Positions 1 through 9,205 are shown, numbered from the stretch's first letter. The stretch: DNA of 64,000 nucleotides from Janibacter massiliensis (GCF_900289115.1 NZ_LT985196.1:795670-859669); one strand, 5' to 3'. The notes: generated from the letters alone by a model not told the origin. Numbers and translations are program-made.

Positions 1-99
1 ATGGGGGCTTGTGAGATAGGGCGAGGGTTCTATCGCGCTCGATGTCCTGACAAGGATAGGCGAGGGCAGGTGTACCCAATAGAGGTTAGTTTTTTTTTT
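1..99. other. Unexplained low-complexity contig end
   Basis: This stretch has lower GC than anything nearby and ends in a run of ten T (90-99). It contains a near-duplicate of GATAGG(G)CGAGGG (about 15-28 and 54-66). It sits directly outside an Illumina adapter, so it is most likely read-through or chimeric sequence rather than chromosome. Any ORF running through it is spurious. Confidence 0.7.
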
Positions 100-146
100 C
101 AAGCAGAAGACGGCATACGAGATAGGAGTCCGTCTCGTGGGCTCGG
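100..146 (+). other. Illumina P7 / Nextera i7 adapter contamination
   Basis: Bases 100-123 read as the 24-nt P7 flow-cell sequence (beginning CAAGCAGAAGACGG, ending ATACGAGAT). Bases 124-131 are an 8-nt index (AGGAGTCC) and 132-146 are GTCTCGTGGGCTCGG, the Nextera i7 read-2 stub. The transposon mosaic end that should follow is absent and chromosomal coding sequence starts instead, so the join is chimeric. The adapter cuts off the end of the neighbouring reductase gene. Confidence 0.97.
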
Positions 147-1221
147 CCACGGTGGTCTCACCGGTGCGCAGGTCGCGCACGGCGCCCTGGCGGAGGGTGA
201 CGACGCAGCCCATGCAGATGCCCATGCGGCACCCGGAAGGGAGGATCACCCCGGCGTCCTCCCCGGCGTCGAGGATGGTCGTGCCGCCGTCGGCCTCGAC
301 GGTGACATCGCTGTCGACGAAGGTGATCTCGCCGCCCTCGCCGGCATCGACGAGGGGCGGTCGGAAGCGCTCGGTGTGGAGGGCGTCGGCGAGCCCGGCC
401 GCGGCCCAGTGCTCCTCGGCGGCGTCGAGCATCCCGGTGGGACCGCAGACCCATGCCTGGCGCTCGCGCCAGTCGGGGACGACCGTCTCGAGGTCGGTCA
501 TGGCGAGCATGCCGTCCTCGTCGTCGTGCCGGGCGACCAGGCGGATGAGTCCCGCGCCGTCGAGCTCGCGCAGCAGGCCCGCGAAGATCATCTCGTCCGC
601 GCGCGGCGCGGCGTGGTGGACGACGACGTCGACCTCCCCGAGCCGTCCCTGCGCACGCAGGGTGCGCAGCATCCCGGCGACGGGGGTGATGCCCGAGCCG
701 GCGGTGAGGAAGAGGATCCGCGGCGGCAGCGGATCCGGCAGGACGAAGTCGCCCGTGGCCTGGTCGAGCGCGACGAGGGTGCCGGGGCGCAGCGCGCGGA
801 CGATGTGACCGCTGACGACACCGTCGGGGATCGCCTTGACGGTGATCGCGATGACGTCGGCGGTCGGGGCGGCCGGGCACGTGAGGGAGTACGCGCGCCA
901 GTGCCGGACCCCGTCGACGTCGACGCCGATGCGGATGTACTGCCCGGCGACGTGACCGGCCCAGCCGCGGCCGGGGCGGATGGTCACCGTGACCGCGTCG
1001 GCCGTCTCGTGGTCGACGGCGACGACCCTGCCGCGCAGCTCGGCCCCGGACCGCAGCGGGTCGAGGAGGTCGAGGTAGTCGGCGGGGACGAGCGGGCTGG
1101 TCAGCGCCTCGGCCAGGCGCCAGGCGCCGTCGACCCACGCTCGACCGGTGGGCGTGCGCCGGGTGGCAGCCGCGTCGCTGCGCACGGCGTGCGCGGTGCG
1201 GCGGGCGGAAGTGGTGCTCAC
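147..1221 (-). CDS. Ferredoxin reductase with C-terminal [2Fe-2S] domain (3' end lost)
   Basis: This is a flavin-dependent reductase that passes electrons from NAD(P)H through a plant-type [2Fe-2S] domain. The family typically feeds acyl-CoA desaturases or alkane hydroxylases (Mycobacterium Rv3230c type). An N-terminal FAD barrel contains GQYIRIGV and RAYSLT, an NAD-binding half contains TAGSGITPVAGML and WVCGPTGMLDAA, and the ferredoxin domain contains SGCRMGICMGC, three of the four cluster cysteines. The fourth cysteine and roughly the last 20 residues are missing because the sequence runs into the adapter; this is an assembly artefact, not a biological truncation. The GTG start at 1221 lies inside a 31-bp palindrome, which suggests a leaderless transcript repressed by steric block. 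It diverges from nothing: the next gene is on the same strand. Confidence 0.88.
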
Positions 1222-1251
1222 CTACGGAACCGTAACTTACGGTCCCGTAGG
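1221..1251. promoter_or_regulatory. 31-bp palindromic operator, TetR-type
   Basis: The left arm CCTACGGAACCGTAA (1221-1235) and right arm TTACGGTCCCGTAGG (1237-1251) pair at 14 of 15 positions around a single central C. A TTGACA box (minus strand, 1259-1254) lies just outside it, so the palindrome covers the core promoter and reaches the reductase start codon. The length and odd-centred symmetry suit a TetR-family repressor. No regulator gene is visible beside it; it may lie beyond the contig end. Confidence 0.75.
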
Positions 1252-1265
1252 TTTGTCAAGCGCCG

Positions 1266-2156
1266 TCAGCGACGACGTAGCAGGGCGCGGGGTCCGCGGC
1301 CGCGTACAGAGCGCCGTTGCCCCGCCGCCATGAGCGGCCCGAGGACCCGCCAGTACGAGCCCGGCGCCAGCCGCGCCAGGACGTCGAGCGCCTTCGCGTC
1401 CGACCCGATGAGCAGGCGCGGGCGCCGGGCGATCGCCGCCTCGATGATCTCCTCGGCGGCGCGGTCGGCGGGGTAGTGGAGGAGCTTCTCGAAGGACTTC
1501 TGCTGCTCGGCCTTCTCGACGGGGTCGACGCGCGCGCCGATGCGGGCGTGAGTGGCGATGTTCGTCCGGATGCCGCCGGGGTGGACGACGGTGAGCCCGA
1601 CGGGTGCCCTCCGCTCGGCGAGCTCGCTACGGAGGGACTCGGAGAACCCGCGCAGGCCGAACTTCGCCGTGCAGTACGGGGTCTGGCCGGGCGGGCCGAT
1701 GAGCCCGAAGAGGCTGCTGGTGTTCACGACGTGGGCGTTGCCGTTCTCCATCAGGAGGGGCAGCAGGGCGTGCGTGAGCCGGATCGGGGCGTGGAGGTTG
1801 ATCTCGAGCAGCCAGTCGATGTCGGCGAGGTCGACGTCGTTCAGGCGCCCGCCGAGGGCGACGCCTGCGTTGTTGAAGACGAGGTTGAGGTCCGGGTGGT
1901 TGGTCGCGACCCGGCGTCCCAGTGCCTCGGTGGCGCTCCGGTCGGACAGGTCGACGACGTCGGTCGTCACGGTGACGGCGGGGGACTCGGCGCGGATGGA
2001 CTCCGCGACCCGTTCGAGGCCCTCGGCGAGGACGTCGACGAGGACGACGTCGCAGCCGCGGCGGGCGAGGCCGCGGGCGATGTGCTCGCCCATGCCGCCG
2101 GCCGCGCCGGTGACGAGGGCTGTCGAACCGTGGACCGTGAGTCGAGGCAGTGCCAT
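1266..2156 (-). CDS. Short-chain dehydrogenase/reductase
   Basis: A 296-residue classical SDR. It shows the cofactor glycine motif TGAAGGMGEHI near residue 17, NNAG in VFNNAGVALGG, and the catalytic Ser-Tyr-Lys set in NTSSLFGL and YCTAKFG. It probably oxidises or reduces an alcohol or ketone, perhaps lipid-derived; the substrate cannot be read from sequence. The ATG at 2156 was chosen because it directly precedes the conserved strand (ALPRLTVHGSTALVTG). The longer in-frame extension runs back through the catalase terminator and is not coding. A weak CATCCT box 6 nt upstream of the ATG would give a leaderless start. Confidence 0.85.
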   Translation of the reverse strand: MALPRLTVHGSTALVTGAAGGMGEHIARGLARRGCDVVLVDVLAEGLERVAESIRAESPAVTVTTDVVDLSDRSATEALGRRVATNHPDLNLVFNNAGVALGGRLNDVDLADIDWLLEINLHAPIRLTHALLPLLMENGNAHVVNTSSLFGLIGPPGQTPYCTAKFGLRGFSESLRSELAERRAPVGLTVVHPGGIRTNIATHARIGARVDPVEKAEQQKSFEKLLHYPADRAAEEIIEAAIARRPRLLIGSDAKALDVLARLAPGSYWRVLGPLMAAGQRRSVRGRGPRALLRRR

Positions 2157-2171
2157 GTGGTGAGGATGGCA

Positions 2172-2207
2172 GACGGCCCGCAACCCCAGAAGGGGCTGCG
2201 GGCCGTC
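2172..2207 (-). terminator. Rho-independent terminator after the catalase gene
   Basis: GACGGCCCGCA (2172-2182) pairs perfectly with TGCGGGCCGTC (2197-2207) around a 14-nt loop. It lies just downstream of the catalase stop codon on the minus strand and before the SDR start. There is no clear U-tract, as is common in actinobacteria. Confidence 0.8.
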
Positions 2208-2223
2208 GGTGCGCACCGATCGG

Positions 2224-4293
2224 TCAGCGGGCGACCGGGCGGTCCCACTTCCGCAGCGGCGTGAGCGCGGCGAAGAACGCGTCCGCGTCCGCGGCCGACA
2301 GGCTCGGGCAGGCCTCATCGAGGTCGTCCTGCGTCAGACCGGCCGCCTCGACCACCGGCATCGCCTCCGCGCCGAGACCGATGAACTTGTAGTGGTTGTA
2401 CGCGTCGTTGACGAAGTCCTTGGCCGCCGGGTCCTTCGCGAGCTCGGCCGCGCCGTCGGAGCTCGGGAGGATGGCGACGGCGTCGAACAGGACCGACGGG
2501 GCGCCCTTGATCATCTCGTCGGCCGCGAGGCGGGAGCCGTCGGAGAGCTTCACGCCGCCGATGACCGGCGCGACGATCTTCACCGTCGCCCCGACCTTCG
2601 CCGCCGCGTCCTGGATCGCCGAGACGATGTCGGCGTCCGAGCCGTCGGTGACGAGCAGCCCGAGCTTGCGGCCGGCGAAGGAGTCAGGCCCCTTGCGCAG
2701 GATGCTCAGGCTCGGCGACTCGGCCAGGTCGTCCCGGACCGGGGCGAACGGCTCGCTCGCGTCCGGCAGCGGCATGCCCAGGCCGTCCGCGACGAGGCGG
2801 GCGAGATCCTCGTGGACGTTGCCGAGGTTCGCGACGACCCGCTCGCGGATGACCGGGTTCTTGACCTTGCTCAGCTCGAACGTGTACGCGTCGACGATGT
2901 GCAGCTGCTCGACCGGCGTCTGGCTGATGAAGAACTGCCGGGCCTGGCTGTAGTGGTCCGCGAAGGACTCGGGGCGGATGCGGCGGGTGTCCCCCTGCAC
3001 CGGTGCGGCGAAGTCGAGGAACGAGGCCTGCTGCGGCCGAGGACCTCGGTCGGCGCCCTGGTGGCCGTTCGGCTCGTAGTTGGCCGGGCCCTTCGGGACG
3101 TCCGTCTGCATGTGACCGTCGCGCTGGAAGTGCGCCACCGGGCACTTCGGCGCGTTGATCGGCAGCTTCGTGAAGTTGGTCGAGCCCAGCCGCGAGAGCT
3201 GGGTGTCGAGGTAGGAGAAGTTCCGGCCCTGCAGCAGCGGGTCGTTCGTGAAGTCGATGCCCGGGACGACGTTCTGCGTGCAGAACGCGACCTGCTCGGT
3301 CTCGGCGAAGTCGTTGTCGACGACCCGGTCGAGCGTGAGGGTGCCGACGACGCGCAGCGGCACGACCTCCTCGGGGATGATCTTCGTCGGGTCGAGGATG
3401 TCGAACTCGAAGGAGTCGGCGACCTCGTCGTCGAAGAGCTGGACCGCGAGGTCCCACTGCGGCAGGTCGCCGGAGACGATCGCCTCGTTGAGGTCGCGGC
3501 GGTGGAAGTCGGGGTCCGCGCCATTGATCTTCACGGCCTCGTTCCACACGACGGACTGCAGGCCCTGCTTCGGCTTCCAGTGGAACTTGACGAAGGTGCT
3601 CTTGCCCTCGGCCGTGAGGAAGCGGAACGTGTGGACGCCGAAGCCCTCCATGAACCGGAAGCTGCGGGGGATCGCGCGGTCCGACATCTGCCACAGGGTC
3701 ATGTGCGTCGACTCGGGCATGAAGGAGACGAAGTCCCAGAAGTTGTCGTGCGCGGACTGCGCCTGCGGGAATCCGGTGTCCGGCTCCTCCTTCACCGCGT
3801 GGACGAGGTCGGGGAACTTGATCGCGTCCTGGATGAAGAAGACCGGGATGTTGTTGCCGACGAGGTCCCAGTTGCCCTGCGAGGTGTAGAGCTTGACCGC
3901 GAAGCCGCGCACGTCGCGGGCGAGGTCGAAGCTGCCCTTGCTCCCGGCGACGGTGGAGAAGCGGACGAACGCCGGAACGGTGGTGCCGGCCTGCTGGAAG
4001 AGCTCGGCCATGGTCACGTCGGCGAGCGCGTCGGTCACCTCGAACGTGCCGTGCGCGCCGTAGCCGCGGGCGTGCACGACCCGCTCCGGGATCCGCTCGT
4101 GGTCGAAGTGGAAGATCTTCTCCCGCATCGCGAAGTCCTGCAGCATCGCCGGGCCGCGGTCGCCCGCACGCAGGGTGTTCTGGTTGTCCCGGATCGGGAT
4201 GCCCTGCGCGGTCGTCATGGCCGCACCACCGTCGACGGGGTGCTGGTGGAGCTCGCCGGCGTTGCCGGTCGTCGTGCCGTCCTTCGGAACCAT
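2224..4293 (-). CDS. katE: Large-subunit (clade 2, HPII-type) catalase
   Basis: It dismutates hydrogen peroxide in the cytoplasm using haem. At 689 residues it is a large-subunit catalase: the core is followed by the extra C-terminal flavodoxin/DJ-1-like domain (from about residue 530, beginning [16 protein letters not shown]). Catalytic His74 lies in RVVHARG, Asn147 in [13 protein letters not shown], and the haem-ligand Tyr in [13 protein letters not shown] near residue 365. The start ATG has AGAGGA upstream. The gene is divergent from an orphan LuxR-type regulator 141 bp away, a plausible but unproven controller. A clear terminator follows the stop. Confidence 0.95.
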   Translation of the reverse strand: MVPKDGTTTGNAGELHQHPVDGGAAMTTAQGIPIRDNQNTLRAGDRGPAMLQDFAMREKIFHFDHERIPERVVHARGYGAHGTFEVTDALADVTMAELFQQAGTTVPAFVRFSTVAGSKGSFDLARDVRGFAVKLYTSQGNWDLVGNNIPVFFIQDAIKFPDLVHAVKEEPDTGFPQAQSAHDNFWDFVSFMPESTHMTLWQMSDRAIPRSFRFMEGFGVHTFRFLTAEGKSTFVKFHWKPKQGLQSVVWNEAVKINGADPDFHRRDLNEAIVSGDLPQWDLAVQLFDDEVADSFEFDILDPTKIIPEEVVPLRVVGTLTLDRVVDNDFAETEQVAFCTQNVVPGIDFTNDPLLQGRNFSYLDTQLSRLGSTNFTKLPINAPKCPVAHFQRDGHMQTDVPKGPANYEPNGHQGADRGPRPQQASFLDFAAPVQGDTRRIRPESFADHYSQARQFFISQTPVEQLHIVDAYTFELSKVKNPVIRERVVANLGNVHEDLARLVADGLGMPLPDASEPFAPVRDDLAESPSLSILRKGPDSFAGRKLGLLVTDGSDADIVSAIQDAAAKVGATVKIVAPVIGGVKLSDGSRLAADEMIKGAPSVLFDAVAILPSSDGAAELAKDPAAKDFVNDAYNHYKFIGLGAEAMPVVEAAGLTQDDLDEACPSLSAADADAFFAALTPLRKWDRPVAR

Positions 4294-4422
4294 GGGGGTC
4301 CTCTCGTGCCTCGTGGTGGGCCGGGGCGATCCGGTCTGCGTCCGATGACCAACCTAGGACAGACCTTGGGCATGTGTCGTCCCCCCGTCCGGGTGGAGGC
4401 GTCCAGCGCGCCGCCCTGCCGC

Positions 4423-4428
4423 TACCGT
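4423..4428 (+). promoter_or_regulatory. -10 box TACCGT, leaderless start
   Basis: TACCGT ends 6 nt before the ATG of the LuxR-type regulator, so transcription would begin at or next to the start codon. No Shine-Dalgarno sequence is present, which agrees. Confidence 0.6.
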
Positions 4429-4434
4429 GGGGGC

Positions 4435-5121
4435 ATGCCCGACCCCTCCTCACCCGCGCCGATCCGGGTCGCCGTCGTCAACGACCACGAGGTCGTCGTG
4501 GCCGGGGTCGCGGCCATGCTTGCGGGCGACGACCGGGTGCGGGTCGTCGAGCTCGCGTCGAGGGTGCCGGTCCTGTCGGAGGTGGACGTCGTCCTCTACG
4601 ACCTGTACGCGCGAGCAAGGGTTGCCGAGCAGCAGGCTGGCCGCCTCATCTCCTCCCTCTCGGTCCCTGTCGTCCTGTTCGGCTGGCAGCTCGACGACGT
4701 GCTCGTCGAGGAGGCGCTCTCCGCAGGAGCCCGCGGGTGCGTCCCGAAGTCGGCGACCGCGGCCGAGCTCGTCGACGTGCTCACCCGCGTCCACGCCGGC
4801 GAGGTCGTCGTCCGGCTCGAGGCGGTTGCCGAGGAGTCGGCCGACGACCACGGCGAGGAACGGGCGCTGCCGGGATCGCGTCAGCTGCAGTGGCCGGGCA
4901 AGGCCGAGGGTCTCAGCGCCCGGGAGTCGGAGATCATCGCGCTCATCACCCAGGGCCTGACGAACGAGGACATCGCCGCCCGTGCCCACCTGAGCATCAA
5001 CTCGGTGAAGACGTACATCCGCACGAGCTACCGGAAGATGGGCGTCGAGCGCCGCAGCCAGGCCGTGCTGTGGGGCGTGCAGCACGGGTTCGCGCCGGAG
5101 GCCGCCCGCAGGATCGGCTGA
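4435..5121 (+). CDS. Orphan NarL/LuxR-family response regulator, atypical receiver
   Basis: A 228-residue protein with an N-terminal receiver domain and a C-terminal LuxR helix-turn-helix (LSARESEIIALITQGLTN, then DIAARAHLSINSVKTYI). The receiver has the presumed phospho-acceptor Asp (VVLYDLYARA) and the conserved Lys (CVPKSA). The first acidic pocket reads NDH and the usual Thr/Ser switch position reads LFGW, so phosphorylation signalling may be weak or absent. No histidine kinase is adjacent. The ATG at 4435 is preceded by a TACCGT box, supporting this start over the long upstream extension. Its position divergent from katE suggests a stress role (inference). Confidence 0.85.
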   Translation: MPDPSSPAPIRVAVVNDHEVVVAGVAAMLAGDDRVRVVELASRVPVLSEVDVVLYDLYARARVAEQQAGRLISSLSVPVVLFGWQLDDVLVEEALSAGARGCVPKSATAAELVDVLTRVHAGEVVVRLEAVAEESADDHGEERALPGSRQLQWPGKAEGLSARESEIIALITQGLTNEDIAARAHLSINSVKTYIRTSYRKMGVERRSQAVLWGVQHGFAPEAARRIG

Positions 5122-5127
5122 CGGGCC

Positions 5128-6171
5128 CTAGTCGGTCGGGGGGAGCAGCCACGACCGCAGCACCTCGAGCACCCGGTCGTCGTTGACGAGCGTGAGGTGG
5201 TGCAGCGGCGCGACGACGGCGACGTCCTCGGCCGCGAACCGGGAGAGCGACTCCTCCGGCGACTCGTGCCGGGCGCTCGCGACGGGAACGACGAGGTCAC
5301 CGATCGTCCGTCCGACGGGATGGTCGCCGCGGGTGAGGGAGCCGACGACCGCGCGGTGGCGCACCCGCCCGCGCGGACGGCCCGGGGATCGGGTGTCGGC
5401 GGGGTGGTCGGGGTCGTGCCCGGACCAGTCGGCCTCGAGGAGGTTCCCGTGCCGCATGTCCTTGATCCCGACGGACCGTGCCCGCAGCACGGCGGCCGCC
5501 CACCGGGTGCGGCGCCCCCGGTCCAGCGCCGCGGCCGCGGAGGCGACGGCCCGCTCGAGGGGTGCTCCGTGGTGCGGCGCCCCGAGCGAGACGGTGTCGG
5601 TGACCAGCCGGGTCCACGCGAGCTCGTCGGGCAGCTCGTCGACGGGGACGTCGGGTACCTGCGCGAGCGCCGAGTGGATGACGAGACCGCCCATCGAGTG
5701 CCCGACGAGCACGATCCGTCCGACCTCGACGGGCCAGCGACGGACGACGGTCCCGAGGAGCTCGAGCAGGGCCGCGCCGTTGTCCGACACCCGCAGGCCG
5801 GTGTCGTACCGGACCATGAGCGCCGTCGAGCCGAGCTCGTCGGCAAGGGCGTCCCCGTACGTCGGGGCGGTCCGGACCCCGTGCCGGCCGATCCCGGCGA
5901 ACGACCACACCGCCTCGGTCTCGAAGAGGCCGTGGACGAGGACGAGGAGGGTCGGCCGCGCGGACGGGAAGGCGCGGGCCAGGCCCGAGCGCGTCGCGCG
6001 GACGCGGCGACCGGCGGCGCGCAGCTCCATGCGGGTGGTGACGATCGGAGCGGCGCGGTGCAGGGAGTCCCCGACGAGTCCGTGGACGGCACCGACCCCG
6101 GTGAGCGCGGCCGCGCGGATGGCCCCGGCGGCCAGGCGGGCGACCTCCGACGCGCTGGCGTCCTCGCTCAC
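5128..6171 (-). CDS. Alpha/beta hydrolase, lipase/PGAP1-like
   Basis: A 347-residue serine hydrolase. LVLVHGLFETEAVW is the oxyanion-hole strand, VGHSMGGLVIHSA the nucleophile elbow, and a late His (PLHHLTL) completes the expected triad. It resembles lipases/esterases of the PGAP1/DUF676 kind acting on ester-linked lipids; the substrate is unknown. No signal peptide is evident. The GTG start at 6171 is supported by a TAGCGT box 6 nt upstream on the minus strand. It converges on the LuxR-type regulator with a 6-bp gap. Confidence 0.8.
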   Translation of the reverse strand: MSEDASASEVARLAAGAIRAAALTGVGAVHGLVGDSLHRAAPIVTTRMELRAAGRRVRATRSGLARAFPSARPTLLVLVHGLFETEAVWSFAGIGRHGVRTAPTYGDALADELGSTALMVRYDTGLRVSDNGAALLELLGTVVRRWPVEVGRIVLVGHSMGGLVIHSALAQVPDVPVDELPDELAWTRLVTDTVSLGAPHHGAPLERAVASAAAALDRGRRTRWAAAVLRARSVGIKDMRHGNLLEADWSGHDPDHPADTRSPGRPRGRVRHRAVVGSLTRGDHPVGRTIGDLVVPVASARHESPEESLSRFAAEDVAVVAPLHHLTLVNDDRVLEVLRSWLLPPTD

Positions 6172-6177
6172 GCCACG

Positions 6178-6183
6178 ACGCTA
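6178..6183 (-). promoter_or_regulatory. -10 box TAGCGT, leaderless start
   Basis: TAGCGT on the minus strand lies 6 nt upstream of the GTG at 6171 with no ribosome-binding site between them, fitting leaderless transcription of the hydrolase gene. Confidence 0.55.
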
Positions 6184-6228
6184 GCGGTCCGGTCGGCCCG
6201 GTGGCTCCGGACGGCCGGGATCCGTTCG

Positions 6229-6996
6229 TCACATGAGGCGGCGGACCTGCTGCAGGGGGAGGACGCGCATGGCGGCGCCGATCGGCACCCACGGCCAGGC
6301 CGGGACGTAGGCCTTCGGCCGGCGCCCCTCGATCGCCGCGACCATCGCCGCGACACCGGTGGTCGTGTCGACCATGAACCGGGTCTTCTGCGCGACCTTC
6401 TCGTTCATCTCCGACCGGATGTAGCCGGGGAAGACGACGGAGACGTCGATGTCGAGCTCGGGGGCGCCGAGCATCTCCGAGCGCACGCCCTCCGCGAGGT
6501 TGGCGACGAACGCCTTCGACGCGGCGTACGCCGTCATCGTCTTGCGCATGCCGCGCAGCGCGGAGATCGAGCTGACCATGACGAGGTGGCCGCGCTGCTG
6601 CTCGCGGAAGACCTCCATCGCCGCCTCCGTCTGGGCGAGCGCGCCGACGACGTTCGTCATCACCGTCTGCCGGTTCGCGTCGAACCGACCGGTGCCCATC
6701 GGCGCGCCCTTGCCGAGCCCGGCGTTGACGACGTACCGGTCGATGCGGCCCAGCTGCTCCGCGAACCTGCGGGTGGCGGCGAAGACCTGGTCGGCGTCGG
6801 TGACGTCCATCGGCTCGAGGACCACCGTGCGGTCGGGATGCGCGGCGAGGATCTCGGCGCGCAGCTGCTCGAGGCGCTCGGTGCGCCGGGCGGCGAGCCC
6901 GAGGTCGTAGCCGAGGTCGGCGAACTGGCGGGCCATCTCGGCCCCGAGGCCGGACGAGGCACCGGTGATGACGATCGTTCCGCGCGAGGAGGTCAT
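6229..6996 (-). CDS. Short-chain dehydrogenase/reductase
   Basis: A 255-residue classical SDR. TGASSGLG near residue 9 binds NAD(P), VVNAGLG is the adenine-side motif, and the active site reads MVSSIS followed by YAASK. Its layout is close to the DltE/YqjQ-like SDRs often called short-chain oxidoreductases of unknown substrate. The ATG at 6996 (MTSSRGTIVITG) is preferred over an upstream ATG that falls in the terminator of the cupin gene; an AGGAGG-like sequence is absent. It lies downstream of, but is separated by a strong terminator from, the ahpC-ahpF-cupin operon. Confidence 0.85.
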   Translation of the reverse strand: MTSSRGTIVITGASSGLGAEMARQFADLGYDLGLAARRTERLEQLRAEILAAHPDRTVVLEPMDVTDADQVFAATRRFAEQLGRIDRYVVNAGLGKGAPMGTGRFDANRQTVMTNVVGALAQTEAAMEVFREQQRGHLVMVSSISALRGMRKTMTAYAASKAFVANLAEGVRSEMLGAPELDIDVSVVFPGYIRSEMNEKVAQKTRFMVDTTTGVAAMVAAIEGRRPKAYVPAWPWVPIGAAMRVLPLQQVRRLM

Positions 6997-7008
6997 GGGT
7001 ACCACGAT

Positions 7009-7042
7009 GCCACCGCCCGCCCCGGGTGGGGCGGGCGGTGGC
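7009..7042 (-). terminator. Strong terminator ending the ahpC operon
   Basis: GCCACCGCCCGCCCC (7009-7023) and GGGGCGGGCGGTGGC (7028-7042) form a perfect 15-bp stem with a 4-nt loop just after the cupin stop codon on the minus strand. Confidence 0.85.
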
Positions 7043-7065
7043 ACCGGCGCGCTCGTCGCGCGGGG

Positions 7066-7494
7066 TCAGTGCTGCTCGTTCGGATCCTTCTCGGCGTCCC
7101 TCTTCGTCGGGTGGAGCGTGCCGTGGACGTGGTCCGGCGGGCCGTAGAGCGAGTACAGCTTGAGAGGCTCCTCGCCGGTGTTGACGATGTCGTGCCAGGA
7201 GCCGGCGGGCACGAGGACGACGTCGTCGTCGGAGACGGTCGCCTCGAAGGACAGGTCGTCCTTCGACGGGCCCATCCGGACGGTGCCGGTGCCCTGCTCG
7301 ATCCGCAGGAACTGGTCGTGGTCGTCGTGGACCTCGAGGCCGATGTCGTCCCCGGGCTGGATGGTCATCACGGTGAGCTGCAGGTTCTTCCCCGTCCACA
7401 GGGTCGCGCGGAAGTTGTCGTTGCCCAGCGTCGCCTCCTCGATGTCGAGGACGTACGGCTGCGGGCCGTGGTCGGTGAGGTCGATCTCCGCCAT
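7066..7494 (-). CDS. Cupin-domain protein in the ahpC operon
   Basis: A 142-residue single-domain cupin. Motif 1 reads GLEVHDDHDQFLRIEQGTG and motif 2 reads VPAGSWHDIVNTG, giving His, Asp/Glu and His residues suited to bind one divalent metal. Function is unknown; it could be a small dioxygenase, isomerase or metal-dependent sensor. AGGAGAG precedes the ATG at 7494. It starts 31 nt after ahpF with no terminator between, so it is very probably co-transcribed with ahpC-ahpF, which suggests a role in handling oxidised products (inference). Confidence 0.82.
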   Translation of the reverse strand: MAEIDLTDHGPQPYVLDIEEATLGNDNFRATLWTGKNLQLTVMTIQPGDDIGLEVHDDHDQFLRIEQGTGTVRMGPSKDDLSFEATVSDDDVVLVPAGSWHDIVNTGEEPLKLYSLYGPPDHVHGTLHPTKRDAEKDPNEQH

Positions 7495-7525
7495 CTCTTC
7501 TCTCCTGTCTCGATCGGTACGAGGC

Positions 7526-9205
7526 TCAGGGACGCTGCGCACCGGAGGCGATGTCCGGGGTGTCGATCTCGTCCCCGGGGCCGTCCGCCTCCTTCGTCGC
7601 GGCGACCGAGTGGGTGCTCGATGGTGAATCGGTGCGGATGAGGTGGTCGAACGCGCTGAGCGCGGCGGTCGACCCCGCCCCGAGGGCGACGACGATCTGC
7701 TTGTACGGCACGGTCGTGCAGTCACCCGCGCCGAAGATACCGGGGAGGTCGGTTGCGCCACGGCCGTCGACGACGAGCTCCTTGCGATCGGTGAGCGCCA
7801 GGCCGGAGCCCTCGAGCCACTCGGTGTTCGGCAGGAGGCCGATCTGGACGAAGACGCCGTCGAGCTCGGTGAGGGTGCTCTCGCCGCCGTCGCGGGGCTC
7901 GTGGCGCAGGCCGGTGACCTTCGAGCCGTCGCCGACGACCTCGGTCGTCCGGGTGCCGAGGACGACGTCGACGTTCGGCAGGGAGCGCAGCTTGTCCTGG
8001 AGCACCTGGTCGGCGCGCATCTCGTCGAGGAACTCGACGAGCGTCACGTGCCCGACGACGCCCGCGAGGTCGATCGCGGCCTCGACGCCGGAGTTGCCGC
8101 CGCCGATGACGGCGACGCGCTTGCCCTTGAACAGCGGGCCGTCGCAGTGCGGGCAGAAGGTCACGCCCTTGTTCCGGTACTCGTCCTCGCCGGGGACGCC
8201 CATCGTCCGCCAGCGCGCGCCCGTGGCGACGACGACCGTGCGGGCCCGCAGCGAGGCACCCGAGGCGAGCTCGACCCGCGCGAGTCCGTCGTCGCCGGCG
8301 CCCGCGAGGGCACGCGCCTCCTGACCCTTGATGAGGTCGACCTCGTACTCGCGCACGTGCTGCTCGAGGTCGGCGGCGAGCCTCGGACCCTCGGTGTGCG
8401 GGACGGAGACGAGGTTCTCGATCGCCATCGTGTCGAGGACCTGCCCGCCGAAGCGCTCGGCGACCAGACCCGTGCGGATGCCCTTGCGCGCGGAGTAGAT
8501 CGCGGCCGATGCGCCTGCGGGGCCACCCCCGACGACGAGGACCTCGTAGGGCTCGCGCTGCGACAGCTCCGCGGCGGCCTGCTGCGCGCCGGCGCCGCCG
8601 GTGCGCTCGTCGAGCTTTGCGACGATCTGGGACAGCTCCATCCGACCGGAGTCGAAGAGCTCGCCGTCGAGGTAGACGGTCGGCACGGCGAGGATCTCGC
8701 GCTCGGAGATCTCGTCCTGGAAGAGTGAGCCCTCGACGGAGGTGTGGCGGATCCTCGGGTTGATGACGCTCATCGCGTTGAGCGCCTGGACGACGGTCGG
8801 GCAGTTCTGGCACGTGAGGGACATGTACGTGACGAACTCGTGCTCGCCCTCGACCGCCTGGACTGCGGCGATCGTCGCCTCGTCCTCTTTGACGGGGTGC
8901 CCGCCGACCTGGAGGAGGGCGAGGACGAGGGAGGAGAACTCGTGGCCCAGGGGGATGCCAGCGAAGGTGACGCCGACGTCGGTGCCGGTGCGGGCGATGG
9001 TGAACGCCGGCGTGCGGGGGCCGCGCTCGTCGTCCTGCGCGGGGCGGGCGGTGACCTTGTCCGAGAGCCCGGCGATCTGGTCGAGCAGCTCGATGAGCTC
9101 GCGGGACTTGTCGGAGTCGTCGGTCGTGTGGACGAGCTCGATCGGCTCGCGCACGTTCTCGAGGAGGGTTGTCAGCTGGGCGACGAGGTCGGCGTCGATG
9201 GCCAC
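7526..9205 (-). CDS. ahpF: Alkyl hydroperoxide reductase subunit F
   Basis: NADH-dependent flavoprotein that re-reduces AhpC. The 559-residue protein has the N-terminal tandem thioredoxin-fold domain with CQNC (Cys132, Cys135), an FAD motif [12 protein letters not shown] near 225, the redox-active pair in FCPHCDG (Cys351, Cys354), an NADH motif [11 protein letters not shown] near 367 and a late FAD contact [10 protein letters not shown]. About 35 residues of polar tail extend past the usual end. The start is GTG. It follows ahpC after a GC-rich hairpin that may reduce its expression relative to ahpC. Confidence 0.95.
   Translation of the reverse strand: MAIDADLVAQLTTLLENVREPIELVHTTDDSDKSRELIELLDQIAGLSDKVTARPAQDDERGPRTPAFTIARTGTDVGVTFAGIPLGHEFSSLVLALLQVGGHPVKEDEATIAAVQAVEGEHEFVTYMSLTCQNCPTVVQALNAMSVINPRIRHTSVEGSLFQDEISEREILAVPTVYLDGELFDSGRMELSQIVAKLDERTGGAGAQQAAAELSQREPYEVLVVGGGPAGASAAIYSARKGIRTGLVAERFGGQVLDTMAIENLVSVPHTEGPRLAADLEQHVREYEVDLIKGQEARALAGAGDDGLARVELASGASLRARTVVVATGARWRTMGVPGEDEYRNKGVTFCPHCDGPLFKGKRVAVIGGGNSGVEAAIDLAGVVGHVTLVEFLDEMRADQVLQDKLRSLPNVDVVLGTRTTEVVGDGSKVTGLRHEPRDGGESTLTELDGVFVQIGLLPNTEWLEGSGLALTDRKELVVDGRGATDLPGIFGAGDCTTVPYKQIVVALGAGSTAALSAFDHLIRTDSPSSTHSVAATKEADGPGDEIDTPDIASGAQRP

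Noticed and set aside
1-1476. A 491-codon plus-strand ORF starting at the first base
   Set aside because: It begins inside contaminant and adapter sequence and lies antisense to the reductase and SDR genes; it is a GC-rich shadow frame.
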